Source of the DNA: an uncultured Pigmentiphaga sp.
Lineage (GTDB): Bacteria; Pseudomonadota; Gammaproteobacteria; Burkholderiales; Burkholderiaceae_B
Length of the DNA stretch: 64,000 nt
Assembly (NCBI GenBank): GCA_937891425.1
Contig: CALAGD010000030.1
Location: 7,269 to 71,268 of the forward strand
Direction: 5' to 3'
Under the pieces are notes generated by a model that was not told where the DNA came from, ran no database searches, and worked only from the letters and a program-made list of their open reading frames with translations. Position 1 is the stretch's first letter; each line of letters begins with the position of its first letter. The translations under genes and the position numbers were made by a program. This document shows, piece after piece, positions 16,342-24,801 of this stretch.

Positions 16342-17652
16342 TCATGGCTGGCATGCCAGGGTTTCAAGCGGGCGCGGGGGGTCGCATTCGGGATGCCACT
16401 GGATCCGTGACGGACGCTTGTAGCCATTGTCGGTGATCAGCACGATGCCGAATCGCACCACGGTCTGCTTGAACCCGCCACCGGACGACTCCCGCCTGGT
16501 GTGGTCGTGCCAGCCATCCAGGATGAACCGCACATTAGGATTGGCCTGCCACTCGAAGCGGGGCCCCAGGCGCCAGGTGGTACGTTCTCGCCCCCGCTCA
16601 CCCGAGATCAGCGTCTGAATTTCGCGTTCGTGGGTCAGCGCCAGCGACACCCAGGTCTTGTCCGAAGGCTGCCACCGGACCTGGGCCCGCCCCGCGGTCA
16701 CGGTTCCGTAGAGGGCTTCCGGGTCTTCGTCATTGGCATACGAATAATGCCACGCCGCGAAGTCGAAGCGGGTAATGATGGAATACCGCCACCCCAACTT
16801 CAGGTTGAAGTACGGCATATTGACGTCACGGTGATCGAGCGCGTCATAAGCGCGTTTCCGATGGGCCAGAGCGGTGTGCAGACTGGTGCGATGACTGGGT
16901 TGCCAGGTCACCTCGCCAAAGATTTCCCGCTCGCGATAGCGGCGATCTATCAGCTCGATCCAGTCGGGTGTACGGTCAAAGTAATCGGCCCGGATGGTGC
17001 GGGCTCCGAACTCCATTGATGACTGCTGCATGCCGGCGTAGCGGGCCGACAGCTGTGCCTGATGGACCCTGCGGTTGAAGAACATCGCCGTCTCGTCATC
17101 TTCGTACGTGACCCGGGTGGATGACAGGCTGACCCACGGAAACGTAAGGGAGTCGGACAGTTTCAGCCCCGCCACCGTGCTCCAGCGGCGCGTGGCCGTC
17201 ATGTTGCGATTGGGCCAGGTCCGCTCCAGATAAGGGTAGAGCCGGTTGTCGTACATGTAGCTCACCGACCCGGTCAACAGCCGCCCGGCGCTCCAGTACA
17301 GGGCGGTGTCCAGGTGGGCCGGGTCATGGTCGAGCTGACGGAACCGCGAGTATTTCGTTTTTCCGTAGGTGCCGGACATTTCCAAGCGCGTGCGCTCGGA
17401 CAACAACGGCACTACGAGGCCGCCGCGCACTGCGGAATGCAGCACCATTGAGCTGCGGTCCTGTTCCGGGGAATTATTGGAGAAACGGAAGGGGTTGCTC
17501 TCGTAACGACCGATCGCTTCGGCTTCGAGGTTGTATTCGATCCCCTCGGGAAAGACGGTTGCGCCCGCAGAAGGAGAACAGGCCAGGAGGGCAACGGACA
17601 TCGAAGACCGTACCCACGCACTGGGCCGACGTTTCAGGATACTGCACCGCAT
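16342..17652 (-). CDS. epsL: EpsL-like outer-membrane beta-barrel protein
   Basis: A 436-residue protein with an N-terminal export signal (SMSVALLACSPSAGA) and then alternating amphipathic strands rich in aromatic residues (for example RYSIITRFDFAAWHYSY, TTWRLGPRFEW), ending in strand-like sequence. This is the pattern of the EpsL/putative exopolysaccharide barrel family found in proteobacterial eps loci. It is likely an outer-membrane component for polymer export or anchoring. It lies 18 bases after epsE on the same strand, so both are probably co-transcribed, opposite to the rest of the locus. Confidence 0.72.
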   Translation of the reverse strand: MRCSILKRRPSAWVRSSMSVALLACSPSAGATVFPEGIEYNLEAEAIGRYESNPFRFSNNSPEQDRSSMVLHSAVRGGLVVPLLSERTRLEMSGTYGKTKYSRFRQLDHDPAHLDTALYWSAGRLLTGSVSYMYDNRLYPYLERTWPNRNMTATRRWSTVAGLKLSDSLTFPWVSLSSTRVTYEDDETAMFFNRRVHQAQLSARYAGMQQSSMEFGARTIRADYFDRTPDWIELIDRRYREREIFGEVTWQPSHRTSLHTALAHRKRAYDALDHRDVNMPYFNLKLGWRYSIITRFDFAAWHYSYANDEDPEALYGTVTAGRAQVRWQPSDKTWVSLALTHEREIQTLISGERGRERTTWRLGPRFEWQANPNVRFILDGWHDHTRRESSGGGFKQTVVRFGIVLITDNGYKRPSRIQWHPECDPPRPLETLACQP

Positions 17653-17670
17653 GCGTGCCGCCCGCCTTCG

Positions 17671-18558
17671 TCAGAACCAGCGTTCGTTGACGAAGACGAC
17701 ATCGCCCGGTTCGACCGGCGTGGCCGGTGTGACGGGAATGCGGATCAGATTTCCTGTTTCGGGATCGACCCGCCTGATTTCCAGCCTCCGTTCGGTACCA
17801 CGCTGCGTAAGACCACCTGCCAGACTGAGGGCGCGCATGACGTTCATGTCCGGCTTGTACGGAAACGCTCCCGCATTCAGCACTTCCCCGTACACGTAGA
17901 TGCGTGGTGCGGGTCCCACATGAACAACGTCACCTGAGCGCAGCTCCGTCCGCTGTGCTTCGCTGGTGGGCCGCTCGCCTTCTCCCTGCACGACGGGAAT
18001 GCGTATCGCGACCAGAGTGCCGTCTGGCTGGCGGCGTGACAGTGTAACCACGGGGTCGGCGTCGTTCTCGAGCCCCCCTGCCAGGGCGATGAGCTCAAGC
18101 AGGTTCATCGCTCCTTCGATGGCATAGCGCCCGGGATGCCGCACCTGTCCGAGAATCGACGCGACATTGCTGCGCACCCGAACTACGTCGACCGCCACCT
18201 TCGGGTCGAGCACATAATGCTTTTGTCGCAATTCGCGTGCAACCGTGCGCCCGACTTCGGATGGCGACATGCCCTGGACCCGGAGCTCTCCGATAAGAGG
18301 CAGACTGATCTGGCCATCGACATCAACCGTGACGCGTGCAGAGAGGTCGGGTTGACCATACACGGTGATGACCAGCGTATCGCCTGCACCAACGGCAGCA
18401 ACAGCCCCCGAAGGCTCGGTAATTCGGGTGTCCGTACGCGACTGGGAAGGCGCTGCTGGCAGGTCGGGAGCCTGCGCGCCAACTTCGACCTGCAGCGCCA
18501 TCAACACGCAGCCCAAAAGAATTGCTGCGATGGAATGCATCGTCTGTGCTACACGCAT
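17671..18558 (-). CDS. epsE: Polysaccharide export protein (Wza/EpsE family)
   Basis: The OPX-family channel component that carries polymer across the periplasm and outer membrane. After an export signal (SIAAILLGCVLMALQVEVGA) comes the Poly_export/SLBB series: VGAGDTLVITVYGQPDLSARVTV, DGQISLPLIGELRVQGMSPSEV, VRSNVASILGQVRHPGRYAI, IYVYGEVLNAGAFPY and PVEPGDVVFVNERWF. LLGC could be a lipobox, but the hydrophobic stretch runs on, so simple signal peptidase cleavage is also possible. Start at 18558 (MRVAQT); an ATG at 18540 is an alternative. Divergent from the wecG-like gene. Confidence 0.88.
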   Translation of the reverse strand: MRVAQTMHSIAAILLGCVLMALQVEVGAQAPDLPAAPSQSRTDTRITEPSGAVAAVGAGDTLVITVYGQPDLSARVTVDVDGQISLPLIGELRVQGMSPSEVGRTVARELRQKHYVLDPKVAVDVVRVRSNVASILGQVRHPGRYAIEGAMNLLELIALAGGLENDADPVVTLSRRQPDGTLVAIRIPVVQGEGERPTSEAQRTELRSGDVVHVGPAPRIYVYGEVLNAGAFPYKPDMNVMRALSLAGGLTQRGTERRLEIRRVDPETGNLIRIPVTPATPVEPGDVVFVNERWF

Positions 18559-18851
18559 CGTCGGTAATACCTGTCTGTAATGTGTTCGACCATGCACGCC
18601 GCAGGCCGATGGCAGACATGACCACCCCACAGTGATGGACAGGCCTTCGGCAGACCAATGGCCGAACCGGAAATAAACCACTGTTGAATTCTAAACGGCT
18701 CGATTGGCGAGCTTCGATAAACCGAACCGTCATTGTGCAAAAAATTGTAGTTAATAGGCCACTCGCCGCATTAATATTCGCATCACCCGTCTAACATCAA
18801 AGTGCATGCGCAACTGACGACAGGATCTCCCGGCAACTCCATTCATATCCA
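18559..18851. promoter_or_regulatory. AT-rich divergent intergenic region of the EPS locus
   Basis: The 293 bases between the epsE and wecG-like starts contain the only markedly AT-rich patch of the locus (about 18665-18785). It should hold the promoters of both divergent arms. I could not assign boxes with confidence. Confidence 0.45.
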
Positions 18852-19637
18852 ATGACGATTACGCCCAGCACGACGCCCCACATCATTACCCTATTTGGGC
18901 TGCCACTTTGCGCCGTCACTTTCGCTGAAGCCGTGGAAATGCTCAGCCACACGGCGGGCGTGGTGCACGGCCGCGCCCGGGTCGTCGTGACCCCCAACGT
19001 CGACCACATGGTCAGGCTGGAACGAATGCCGGAATTTGCGACACGTTACTCGCAGGCAGACTTCATCTTTGCCGACGGGATGCCGCTCGTCTGGTTCAGC
19101 CGCTTCATCGGCCGTCCGCTGCCGCAACGCGTGACTGGCTCCGACCTGTTCGTCGCGCTGTGCAACAAGGCCATCGAGCACTCGTGGCATGTGGTCATCA
19201 TCGGCGGGCGCCCCGGGAACGAAGCAGAGCTGCAGGAACGCTTTAGACAGCGTTTCGGCGGGATGCGGGTGTCCGTAATTGCGCCATCAATGGGCTTCGA
19301 TCCTGCCGGCTCCGAGGCAGACGCCATTGCGGCACGGGTCACCGAGATCGACCCCGATCTTGTTTTCGTCTGCGTCGGTTTTCCACGACAGGAATTGTGG
19401 GCCTTTAACCATGCAGGGCGTTTGCGCCGTGGCCTCGTTCTGTGCGTTGGCGCGGCATTCGAATTTGCCCTGGGCATGCAGAAGCGCGCCCCTCGCTGGA
19501 TGCAGGAAGTCGGCCTGGAATGGCTTTGGCGGCTGCTGTCAGAGCCGCGCCGCCTGTGGCGCCGATACCTCGTCGAGAGCTGGAGTTTCGTGCGCCTGTG
19601 CTGGCACGAATGGAAGCAGCGCCCGCATGGCCAATAA
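18852..19637 (+). CDS. WecG/TagA/CpsF-family glycosyltransferase
   Basis: A 261-residue GT26-type enzyme that adds an N-acetylmannosamine-type or related sugar to a lipid-linked acceptor. The family hallmarks are VVTPNVDHMVRL (about residues 45-56), FIFADGMPLVWFSRFIG, RVTGSDLF, IIGGRPG, and VFVCVGFPRQELWAF. The C-terminal basic and aromatic part (EWLWRLLSEPRRLWRRYL) is a membrane-association feature of the family. It is 21 bases upstream of the initiating transferase gene, consistent with it acting as the second transferase of the repeat unit. Confidence 0.87.
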   Translation: MTITPSTTPHIITLFGLPLCAVTFAEAVEMLSHTAGVVHGRARVVVTPNVDHMVRLERMPEFATRYSQADFIFADGMPLVWFSRFIGRPLPQRVTGSDLFVALCNKAIEHSWHVVIIGGRPGNEAELQERFRQRFGGMRVSVIAPSMGFDPAGSEADAIAARVTEIDPDLVFVCVGFPRQELWAFNHAGRLRRGLVLCVGAAFEFALGMQKRAPRWMQEVGLEWLWRLLSEPRRLWRRYLVESWSFVRLCWHEWKQRPHGQ

Positions 19638-19658
19638 TCCTTATCAACCGTTTGCGCA

Positions 19659-21068
19659 ATGACATCTCCTGTACGAGCGAAACAACATGCCCGCGTGTAC
19701 TTTTTTTTCGTTGCGGCCGGTCTGTCCGCAATGTCGGTGCTCACGCTGTGGGTTGCTTCATTTCTGGTTACCCGGCAATGGACGCCACTCAACCCGCTGC
19801 TGGTCACGGTCATCGTCCTCAGCACGTCGTTCGTGTTCTACCGGTATCACCTGCTGCTCACGGCGCGCGAGACCAGCTACATGTTGAGCCGGGCAGTGCC
19901 CCAGTGGCTCCAGGCCATGCTGTATATCAGTCTTGCCTATGCGGTCTTGCCCGACGTGGGTGATGGCGTGTCGCAACCCGTGTATCTGGCGTGGGTGACT
20001 GCCTCGTTGCCGGTCACCCTGATCACGCTTGCCGTCATGCGCTACACCGCAACGCGCGTGTACGCCACCGACGAGCAGCGGCGCGACACGATATTCATCG
20101 ACCCTGGCCCGGAAAGCCTCCTTCTGGCCAAACGCATGAAAAACTCGCCGGTGCTCGGGTTTTCTCTGGTGGGCTACTACGGTGACCCCGAACCCGACAC
20201 AGACGAGCTGGCAGCAGTCGCCGCACAACTGCACTGCCTGGGCGGGGTCGAAGAAGCGCGCCACGACCTCCACACCGGGGAGTATGAAGCCGTATTCGTC
20301 AGCCTGAATGCGTTCCGCAACCCTGAATGGGTGGAAATCATCGATGTCATTGCCGATACCACCGCATCCATTTACGTCGTACCGGAAGCGCGCGCGCTGG
20401 CCAACAACCCTGTAGTCGCCAACACAATCGCAGGCATTCCCGTACTGACGGTACACGAGACGCCGATCATCGGTATGGCCCGAATGATCAAACGGACGAT
20501 GGACATCGTCATCTCGGCTCTGGCGCTCATCGTACTCAGCCCGCTGATGCTGCTGATCGCACTTGCCGTACGTCTGTCGTCACCAGGGCCGATCCTGTTC
20601 TCGCAGATCCGATACGGACACAGCGGACAGGCGATCCGCGTGTACAAATTCCGCACCATGTATGTCCACAAGCAGGAGGGGAACGAACTCAAGCAGGCCA
20701 CGCGCGACGATCCCCGCATCACGCCCGTCGGCAGGATATTGCGCCGTTTCTCGCTCGACGAGCTTCCGCAACTGCTGAATGTGCTGACAGGCGAAATGAG
20801 CCTTGTCGGGCCGCGTCCGCATGCAGCGGAACATAACGAGCTATACCGCAAGCTGATTCATGGCTACATGCTGCGATACTCGGTCAAGCCAGGCATCACA
20901 GGCTGGGCGCAGGTGAACGGTTTGCGTGGGGAAACCGACACGGTGGAAAAAATGGCGCAACGGGTGGAATTCGACCGGTACTACATTCAGAATTGGTCGC
21001 TGTGGCTCGACATCCGCATCCTGTTCCAGACAGCGATTCACGTCATCTTCAACAAGACGGCCTACTGA
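19659..21068 (+). CDS. epsB: Undecaprenyl-phosphate sugar phosphotransferase (EpsB/WcaJ type)
   Basis: The initiating enzyme of EPS synthesis, transferring sugar 1-phosphate to undecaprenyl phosphate. The N-terminal half has about four hydrophobic segments and a CoA-binding-like loop (EAVFVSLNAF). The C-terminal bacterial sugar transferase domain starts near residue 275 with IKRTMDIVISALALIVLSPL, then GPILFSQIRYGHSG, VYKFRTMYV, RRFSLDELPQLLNVLTGEMSLVGPRPH and VKPGITGWAQVNGLRGETDT. 469 residues and this layout fit the polyisoprenyl-phosphate hexose-1-phosphate transferase group. The sugar is probably glucose but not proven. Confidence 0.9.
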   Translation: MTSPVRAKQHARVYFFFVAAGLSAMSVLTLWVASFLVTRQWTPLNPLLVTVIVLSTSFVFYRYHLLLTARETSYMLSRAVPQWLQAMLYISLAYAVLPDVGDGVSQPVYLAWVTASLPVTLITLAVMRYTATRVYATDEQRRDTIFIDPGPESLLLAKRMKNSPVLGFSLVGYYGDPEPDTDELAAVAAQLHCLGGVEEARHDLHTGEYEAVFVSLNAFRNPEWVEIIDVIADTTASIYVVPEARALANNPVVANTIAGIPVLTVHETPIIGMARMIKRTMDIVISALALIVLSPLMLLIALAVRLSSPGPILFSQIRYGHSGQAIRVYKFRTMYVHKQEGNELKQATRDDPRITPVGRILRRFSLDELPQLLNVLTGEMSLVGPRPHAAEHNELYRKLIHGYMLRYSVKPGITGWAQVNGLRGETDTVEKMAQRVEFDRYYIQNWSLWLDIRILFQTAIHVIFNKTAY

Positions 21069-21100
21069 ATTCGCCGCCCAACACACGCCCGCACCCTGCA

Positions 21101-21898
21101 TCAGAACTGCAGCCTGGCCCGTGCACCACGCCGCCCGCCGGTGGCTGCACCGCGCATCAGTGCCCTGGCCCAACGCCGTGCCGGCAGACCATACTTCGCT
21201 TCCACGGTTTCGGCTCGATCCAGCAGCTGGTCAGGCTCGCATGCGAACGGCTCCCCGGCAAAGCAAAGCGCGATCCTGTTGCCCGCATCGATCTCAGGCA
21301 GCACCATCACTCTGCCATCAAACGCCAGGTCGAGGTGGTGCAGGTTCCTCGGAAAACTCTCGTGTTCGCCAAACAGGTTGACGGTGAGAATGCCGCGCTC
21401 CCCCAGCACCTGCCGGCAGTGCGTATAGAACTCGAGCGAGTCGCGCACGGGCCCCCGTGCTTCGGCATCGTACAGGTCTACCATCAGGACCGGGCTGCTG
21501 CCATGGTTCGCCGGGTCTCCCACCCAGTCGCCCGCATCGGCCAGCACGATGTCAAGCCGGCGGCTGGACACGGGAAGCCGGAAATACATCTGGCAGACCG
21601 TCACTACCATGGGGTTCCATTCCACCGCACGCACACGGCTGGCCGTGTGCTTCAGGCAGTAGCGCACCAGCGAGCCCGCACCCAGCCCGAGAATGCCGAT
21701 GCTCGCCGGTGCACGCGGAGGATCGGTGAACAGCAGCCACGCCATCATCTGGCGGGTGTACTCAAGCACAAGCCGCGACGGATCAGCCACGGCCATTGCG
21801 CCCTGGATCCACTCGGTGCCGAAATGCAGATACCGGATGCCGGCAGCTTCCGACAATGTCGGAATGTCGTGTTCGGAAGGTTGGCTCAAAGTGGTCAA
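21101..21898 (-). CDS. Spermidine-synthase-like methyltransferase-fold protein
   Basis: A 265-residue protein with the polyamine-synthase fold: YTRQMMAWLLFTDPP, SAM-type nucleotide loop ILGLGAGSLVRYCLKH (about residues 69-84), acidic loop AVEWNPMVV, and ADAGDWVGD. It lacks the clear catalytic GGGDG motif of true spermidine synthase (GLGAGS instead), so the substrate is unclear. Such proteins are often annotated as fused or SpeE-like. It overlaps htpG by four bases on the same strand and is convergent with epsB, so it is probably made downstream of the heat-shock promoter. Confidence 0.72.
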   Translation of the reverse strand: MTTLSQPSEHDIPTLSEAAGIRYLHFGTEWIQGAMAVADPSRLVLEYTRQMMAWLLFTDPPRAPASIGILGLGAGSLVRYCLKHTASRVRAVEWNPMVVTVCQMYFRLPVSSRRLDIVLADAGDWVGDPANHGSSPVLMVDLYDAEARGPVRDSLEFYTHCRQVLGERGILTVNLFGEHESFPRNLHHLDLAFDGRVMVLPEIDAGNRIALCFAGEPFACEPDQLLDRAETVEAKYGLPARRWARALMRGAATGGRRGARARLQF

Positions 21899-23808
21899 TT
21901 GGTTTTCCCCAGCAACAGCTGGTTCATGCGTTTGACGAAGCCGGCGGGATCCTCCAGCGGCGCACCTTCTGCCAGCAGTGCCTGGTCGAGCAGCAGGTAC
22001 CCCCAGTCGGCCAACGCCTCATCGTCCATGTCGCGCAATCGCTTGATGAGCTCGTGCTCGGGGTTGATTTCCAGGATCGGCCTGCTGATCGGCGTCGCCT
22101 GACCTGCTGCGCGCAGCAGGCGTTGCAGGTTCTGACTCAGCTCGTGCTCATCGACCACCACGCAGGCCGGAGAATCGGTGAGACGGAACGTTACCCTGAC
22201 ATCCTTCACCTTGTTGTCCAACACGCGCTTGAGCCGTTCGATCAACGGCTTCGTCGACTCGGTGGCAGTCTCCTGCTGCTTCTTCTCTTCCGCATCGGCC
22301 ATATTCCCAAGATCGAGACTGCCCTTCGCCACCGACGCCAGCGGCTTGCCTTCGAACTCGGTCAGATAGGTGAGCATCCATTCGTCGATACGGTCGGTCA
22401 GCAACAGCACCTCGATGCCCTTCTTGCGGAAGATTTCCAGATGCGGGCTCTTGCTGGCCGTCGCATGGTTTTCGCCCGTGACGTAGTAGATCTTCTCCTG
22501 ACCTTCCCTCATGCGCCCGACGTAGTCGGAAAGCGAGACATTCTGTGCCGACGAGTCCCCGTGCGTGGACGCAAAACGCAACAGCTTCGCGATGCGGTCG
22601 CGGTTGGCAAAGTCTTCGCCCGCACCCTCCTTCAGGACCTGGCCGAAAGTGCTCCAGAAGGTGGCGTAGTCGTCGGGCCGGTTCTCGGCAAGGTCTTCAA
22701 GCAGTGCCAGCACCCGCTTGGTGCAGCCTTCACGGATAGCACGCACATCGCGGCTTTCCTGCAGGATCTCGCGTGACACGTTCAGCGGCAGATCGGACGA
22801 ATCGACCACACCACGCACGAATCGCAGGTACTTCGGCAGGAGCTGCTCGGCGTCGTCCATGATGAACACGCGCTTCACATACAGCTTCACCCCGCGTCGG
22901 GCGTCGCGATCCCAGAGGTCGAACGGCGCGTGTTTCGGAATGTAGAGCAGCTGGGTGTATTCCGTGCGCCCCTCGACACGATTGTGTGTCCAGGCAAGCG
23001 GATCATCGAAATCGTGCGCCAGGTGCTTGTAGAACTCGCGATACTGCTCGTCGGTTATTTCGTTCCTGGATCGCGTCCACAAGGCACTGGCCTGATTGAC
23101 CGTTTCCTCCTCGTCGCGCACCACCTGCTCATTCTTGTCGGCATCCCATTCCTCTTTTTTCATCCGGATCGGCAAGGAAATGTGATCGGAGTAGCGCCGG
23201 ATGATTTCCCGCAGGCGCCAGCCTGAGAGAAATTCGTCCTCGCCTTCGCGCAGGTGCAACGTAATCGTAGTGCCACGCTGCGGCAACTCGACGTTGCTTA
23301 CGGTGAACGATCCGTCGCCAGACGATTCCCACCGCACTCCTTCCGAGGCCGGAAGACCTGCCCGGCGGGTCGCCACAGTGACCTTGTCGGCCACGATGAA
23401 CGAGGAATAGAACCCTACACCGAACTGGCCGATGAGCTGTGCGTCTTCCTTCTGCTCGCCCGACAGGCGTGCGATGAACTCGCGCGTTCCCGACCGCGCG
23501 ATCGTACCCAGATTGGCAACGGCTTCGTCGCGCGACATGCCTATGCCGTTGTCGCTGACGGTGATCGTGCGAGCCTGCCTGTCGTACCCGACGCGGATGA
23601 CCAGCTCGGCATCGTTCTCGTACAGACCCGGCTGATCGATGGCTTCGAAACGCAGCTTGTCGCATGCATCTGATGCGTTGGAGATGAGCTCGCGCAGGAA
23701 AATTTCCTTGTTGCTGTACAAGGAATGGATCATCAGATGCAACAACTGCTGAACTTCCGCCTGGAATTCCAGCGTTTCGGAGGTAGGAGAAGTCGACGAC
23801 TGATTCAT
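21895..23808 (-). CDS. htpG: Molecular chaperone HtpG (Hsp90)
   Basis: Bacterial Hsp90, an ATP-dependent dimeric chaperone in the cytoplasm. LHLMIHSLYSNKEIFLRELISNASDACDKLR is the GHKL ATP-binding N-box with the catalytic Glu. DNGIGMSRDEA, IGQFGVGFYSSFIVADKV and GTTITLHL follow, then the middle domain (LYIPKHAPFDLW, RVFIMDDAEQLLPKYLRFVRGVVDSSDLPLNVSREILQ) and the dimerisation domain. 637 residues is the normal length. A sigma-32-type promoter sits about 100 bases upstream. The downstream SpeE-like gene overlaps by four bases. Confidence 0.98.
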   Translation of the reverse strand: MNQSSTSPTSETLEFQAEVQQLLHLMIHSLYSNKEIFLRELISNASDACDKLRFEAIDQPGLYENDAELVIRVGYDRQARTITVSDNGIGMSRDEAVANLGTIARSGTREFIARLSGEQKEDAQLIGQFGVGFYSSFIVADKVTVATRRAGLPASEGVRWESSGDGSFTVSNVELPQRGTTITLHLREGEDEFLSGWRLREIIRRYSDHISLPIRMKKEEWDADKNEQVVRDEEETVNQASALWTRSRNEITDEQYREFYKHLAHDFDDPLAWTHNRVEGRTEYTQLLYIPKHAPFDLWDRDARRGVKLYVKRVFIMDDAEQLLPKYLRFVRGVVDSSDLPLNVSREILQESRDVRAIREGCTKRVLALLEDLAENRPDDYATFWSTFGQVLKEGAGEDFANRDRIAKLLRFASTHGDSSAQNVSLSDYVGRMREGQEKIYYVTGENHATASKSPHLEIFRKKGIEVLLLTDRIDEWMLTYLTEFEGKPLASVAKGSLDLGNMADAEEKKQQETATESTKPLIERLKRVLDNKVKDVRVTFRLTDSPACVVVDEHELSQNLQRLLRAAGQATPISRPILEINPEHELIKRLRDMDDEALADWGYLLLDQALLAEGAPLEDPAGFVKRMNQLLLGKTN

Positions 23809-23905
23809 CTGTCAGAAATAATCCTGTGGAAATGATCCGCCCGACAACCGCGGGCGCTCTGTATCAACGTGGTGCCGCACCGCGGCTGACCGTGAAACGG
23901 CTGGC

Positions 23906-23933
23906 ATATGGGGACGTGTAGCCGGATTTCAAG
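23906..23933 (-). promoter_or_regulatory. Sigma-32 (RpoH) heat-shock promoter for htpG
   Basis: Read on the minus strand, CTTGAAA (23933-23927) is followed after 13 bases by CCCCATAT (23913-23906). Both match the RpoH consensus (CTTGAAA, 11-16 bases, CCCCATNT) without mismatch. Transcription would start near 23899, leaving a leader of about 90 bases. Confidence 0.9.
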
Positions 23934-24032
23934 CCTAACCGTTACCTGAACCGATGCGCTGCGTCCAGGTCACACACGGTCCGGTCTGGTACGCCACCCG
24001 TCGCGTGCGGACAGATCGTACAATGCAGCGCC

Positions 24033-24773
24033 ATGAAGCATGCTGCAACACTCATTATTGTCTGTCTCGCCCTGTTCCTTCAGGACGTTCATGCAAACGG
24101 GCTCGTCTCAAGGCCGCACGAAGTCGGTCATCGGAACTTCCGCGACGCGAAGAAAGTGCTTCCCCGCATCTACCAGGGGCACGAGTTCGACTTTTATTGC
24201 GGCTGCCGCTACGACGGCAAACAGGTCGACCTCAAGTCCTGCGGATACAAGGTACGCAAGGACGCCAACCGGGCGAGCCGCATCGAATGGGAACACGTCG
24301 TTCCCGCATGGGTGATCGGGCACCAGCGTCAGTGCTGGCAGGAGGGCGGCCGCAGGCAATGCGTGCGCACCGATCGCCTGTTCAATCAGGCCGAGGGAGA
24401 CCTGCACAACCTGGTGCCCGCCATCGGGGAATTGAACAACGACCGCGGCAACTACCGGTTCACCGTATGGGAAGAAAATCCCTCCATGTACGGACAGTGT
24501 GCGGTGGCAGTCGATTTCAAGCAACGCCGCGTACAGCCCCGGCCGGATGAGCGCGGGAAGATTGCGCGCATCTACTTCTACATGCACGACAAATACGGAA
24601 TGCGCATGAGCCAACAGGAACGCAGACTATTCTGCGCATGGCACCGGACCTACCCGGTCGATGCCTGGGAGCTTGAACGCGACCGACGGATCGCGGCCAT
24701 ACAGGGCAATCACAACCCGTACGTCGTCGACCCACTGGCCGCCAGCAGCTACTGCGGCAACCAGGACCGGTAA
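24033..24773 (+). CDS. Secreted endonuclease I (EndA/Dns family)
   Basis: A 246-residue extracellular or periplasmic DNase. A signal peptide covers about residues 1-21 (LIIVCLALFLQDVHA). The His-Me finger motif reads RIEWEHVVPAW (about 88-98), with the metal-binding Asn region LFNQAEGDLHNLVPAIGELNNDRGNY further on. Several Cys pairs (CGCRYD, KSCGY, QCWQEGGRRQC, YGQC, FCAWH, SYCGN) fit disulfides of an exported protein. It stands alone between the htpG promoter region and a convergent membrane-protein gene, with its promoter in the 224-base gap. Probable role: using external DNA or degrading it. Confidence 0.9.
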   Translation: MKHAATLIIVCLALFLQDVHANGLVSRPHEVGHRNFRDAKKVLPRIYQGHEFDFYCGCRYDGKQVDLKSCGYKVRKDANRASRIEWEHVVPAWVIGHQRQCWQEGGRRQCVRTDRLFNQAEGDLHNLVPAIGELNNDRGNYRFTVWEENPSMYGQCAVAVDFKQRRVQPRPDERGKIARIYFYMHDKYGMRMSQQERRLFCAWHRTYPVDAWELERDRRIAAIQGNHNPYVVDPLAASSYCGNQDR

Positions 24774-24801
24774 CTGATTCAGATTGATCTGCAGCTTCCC
24801 G

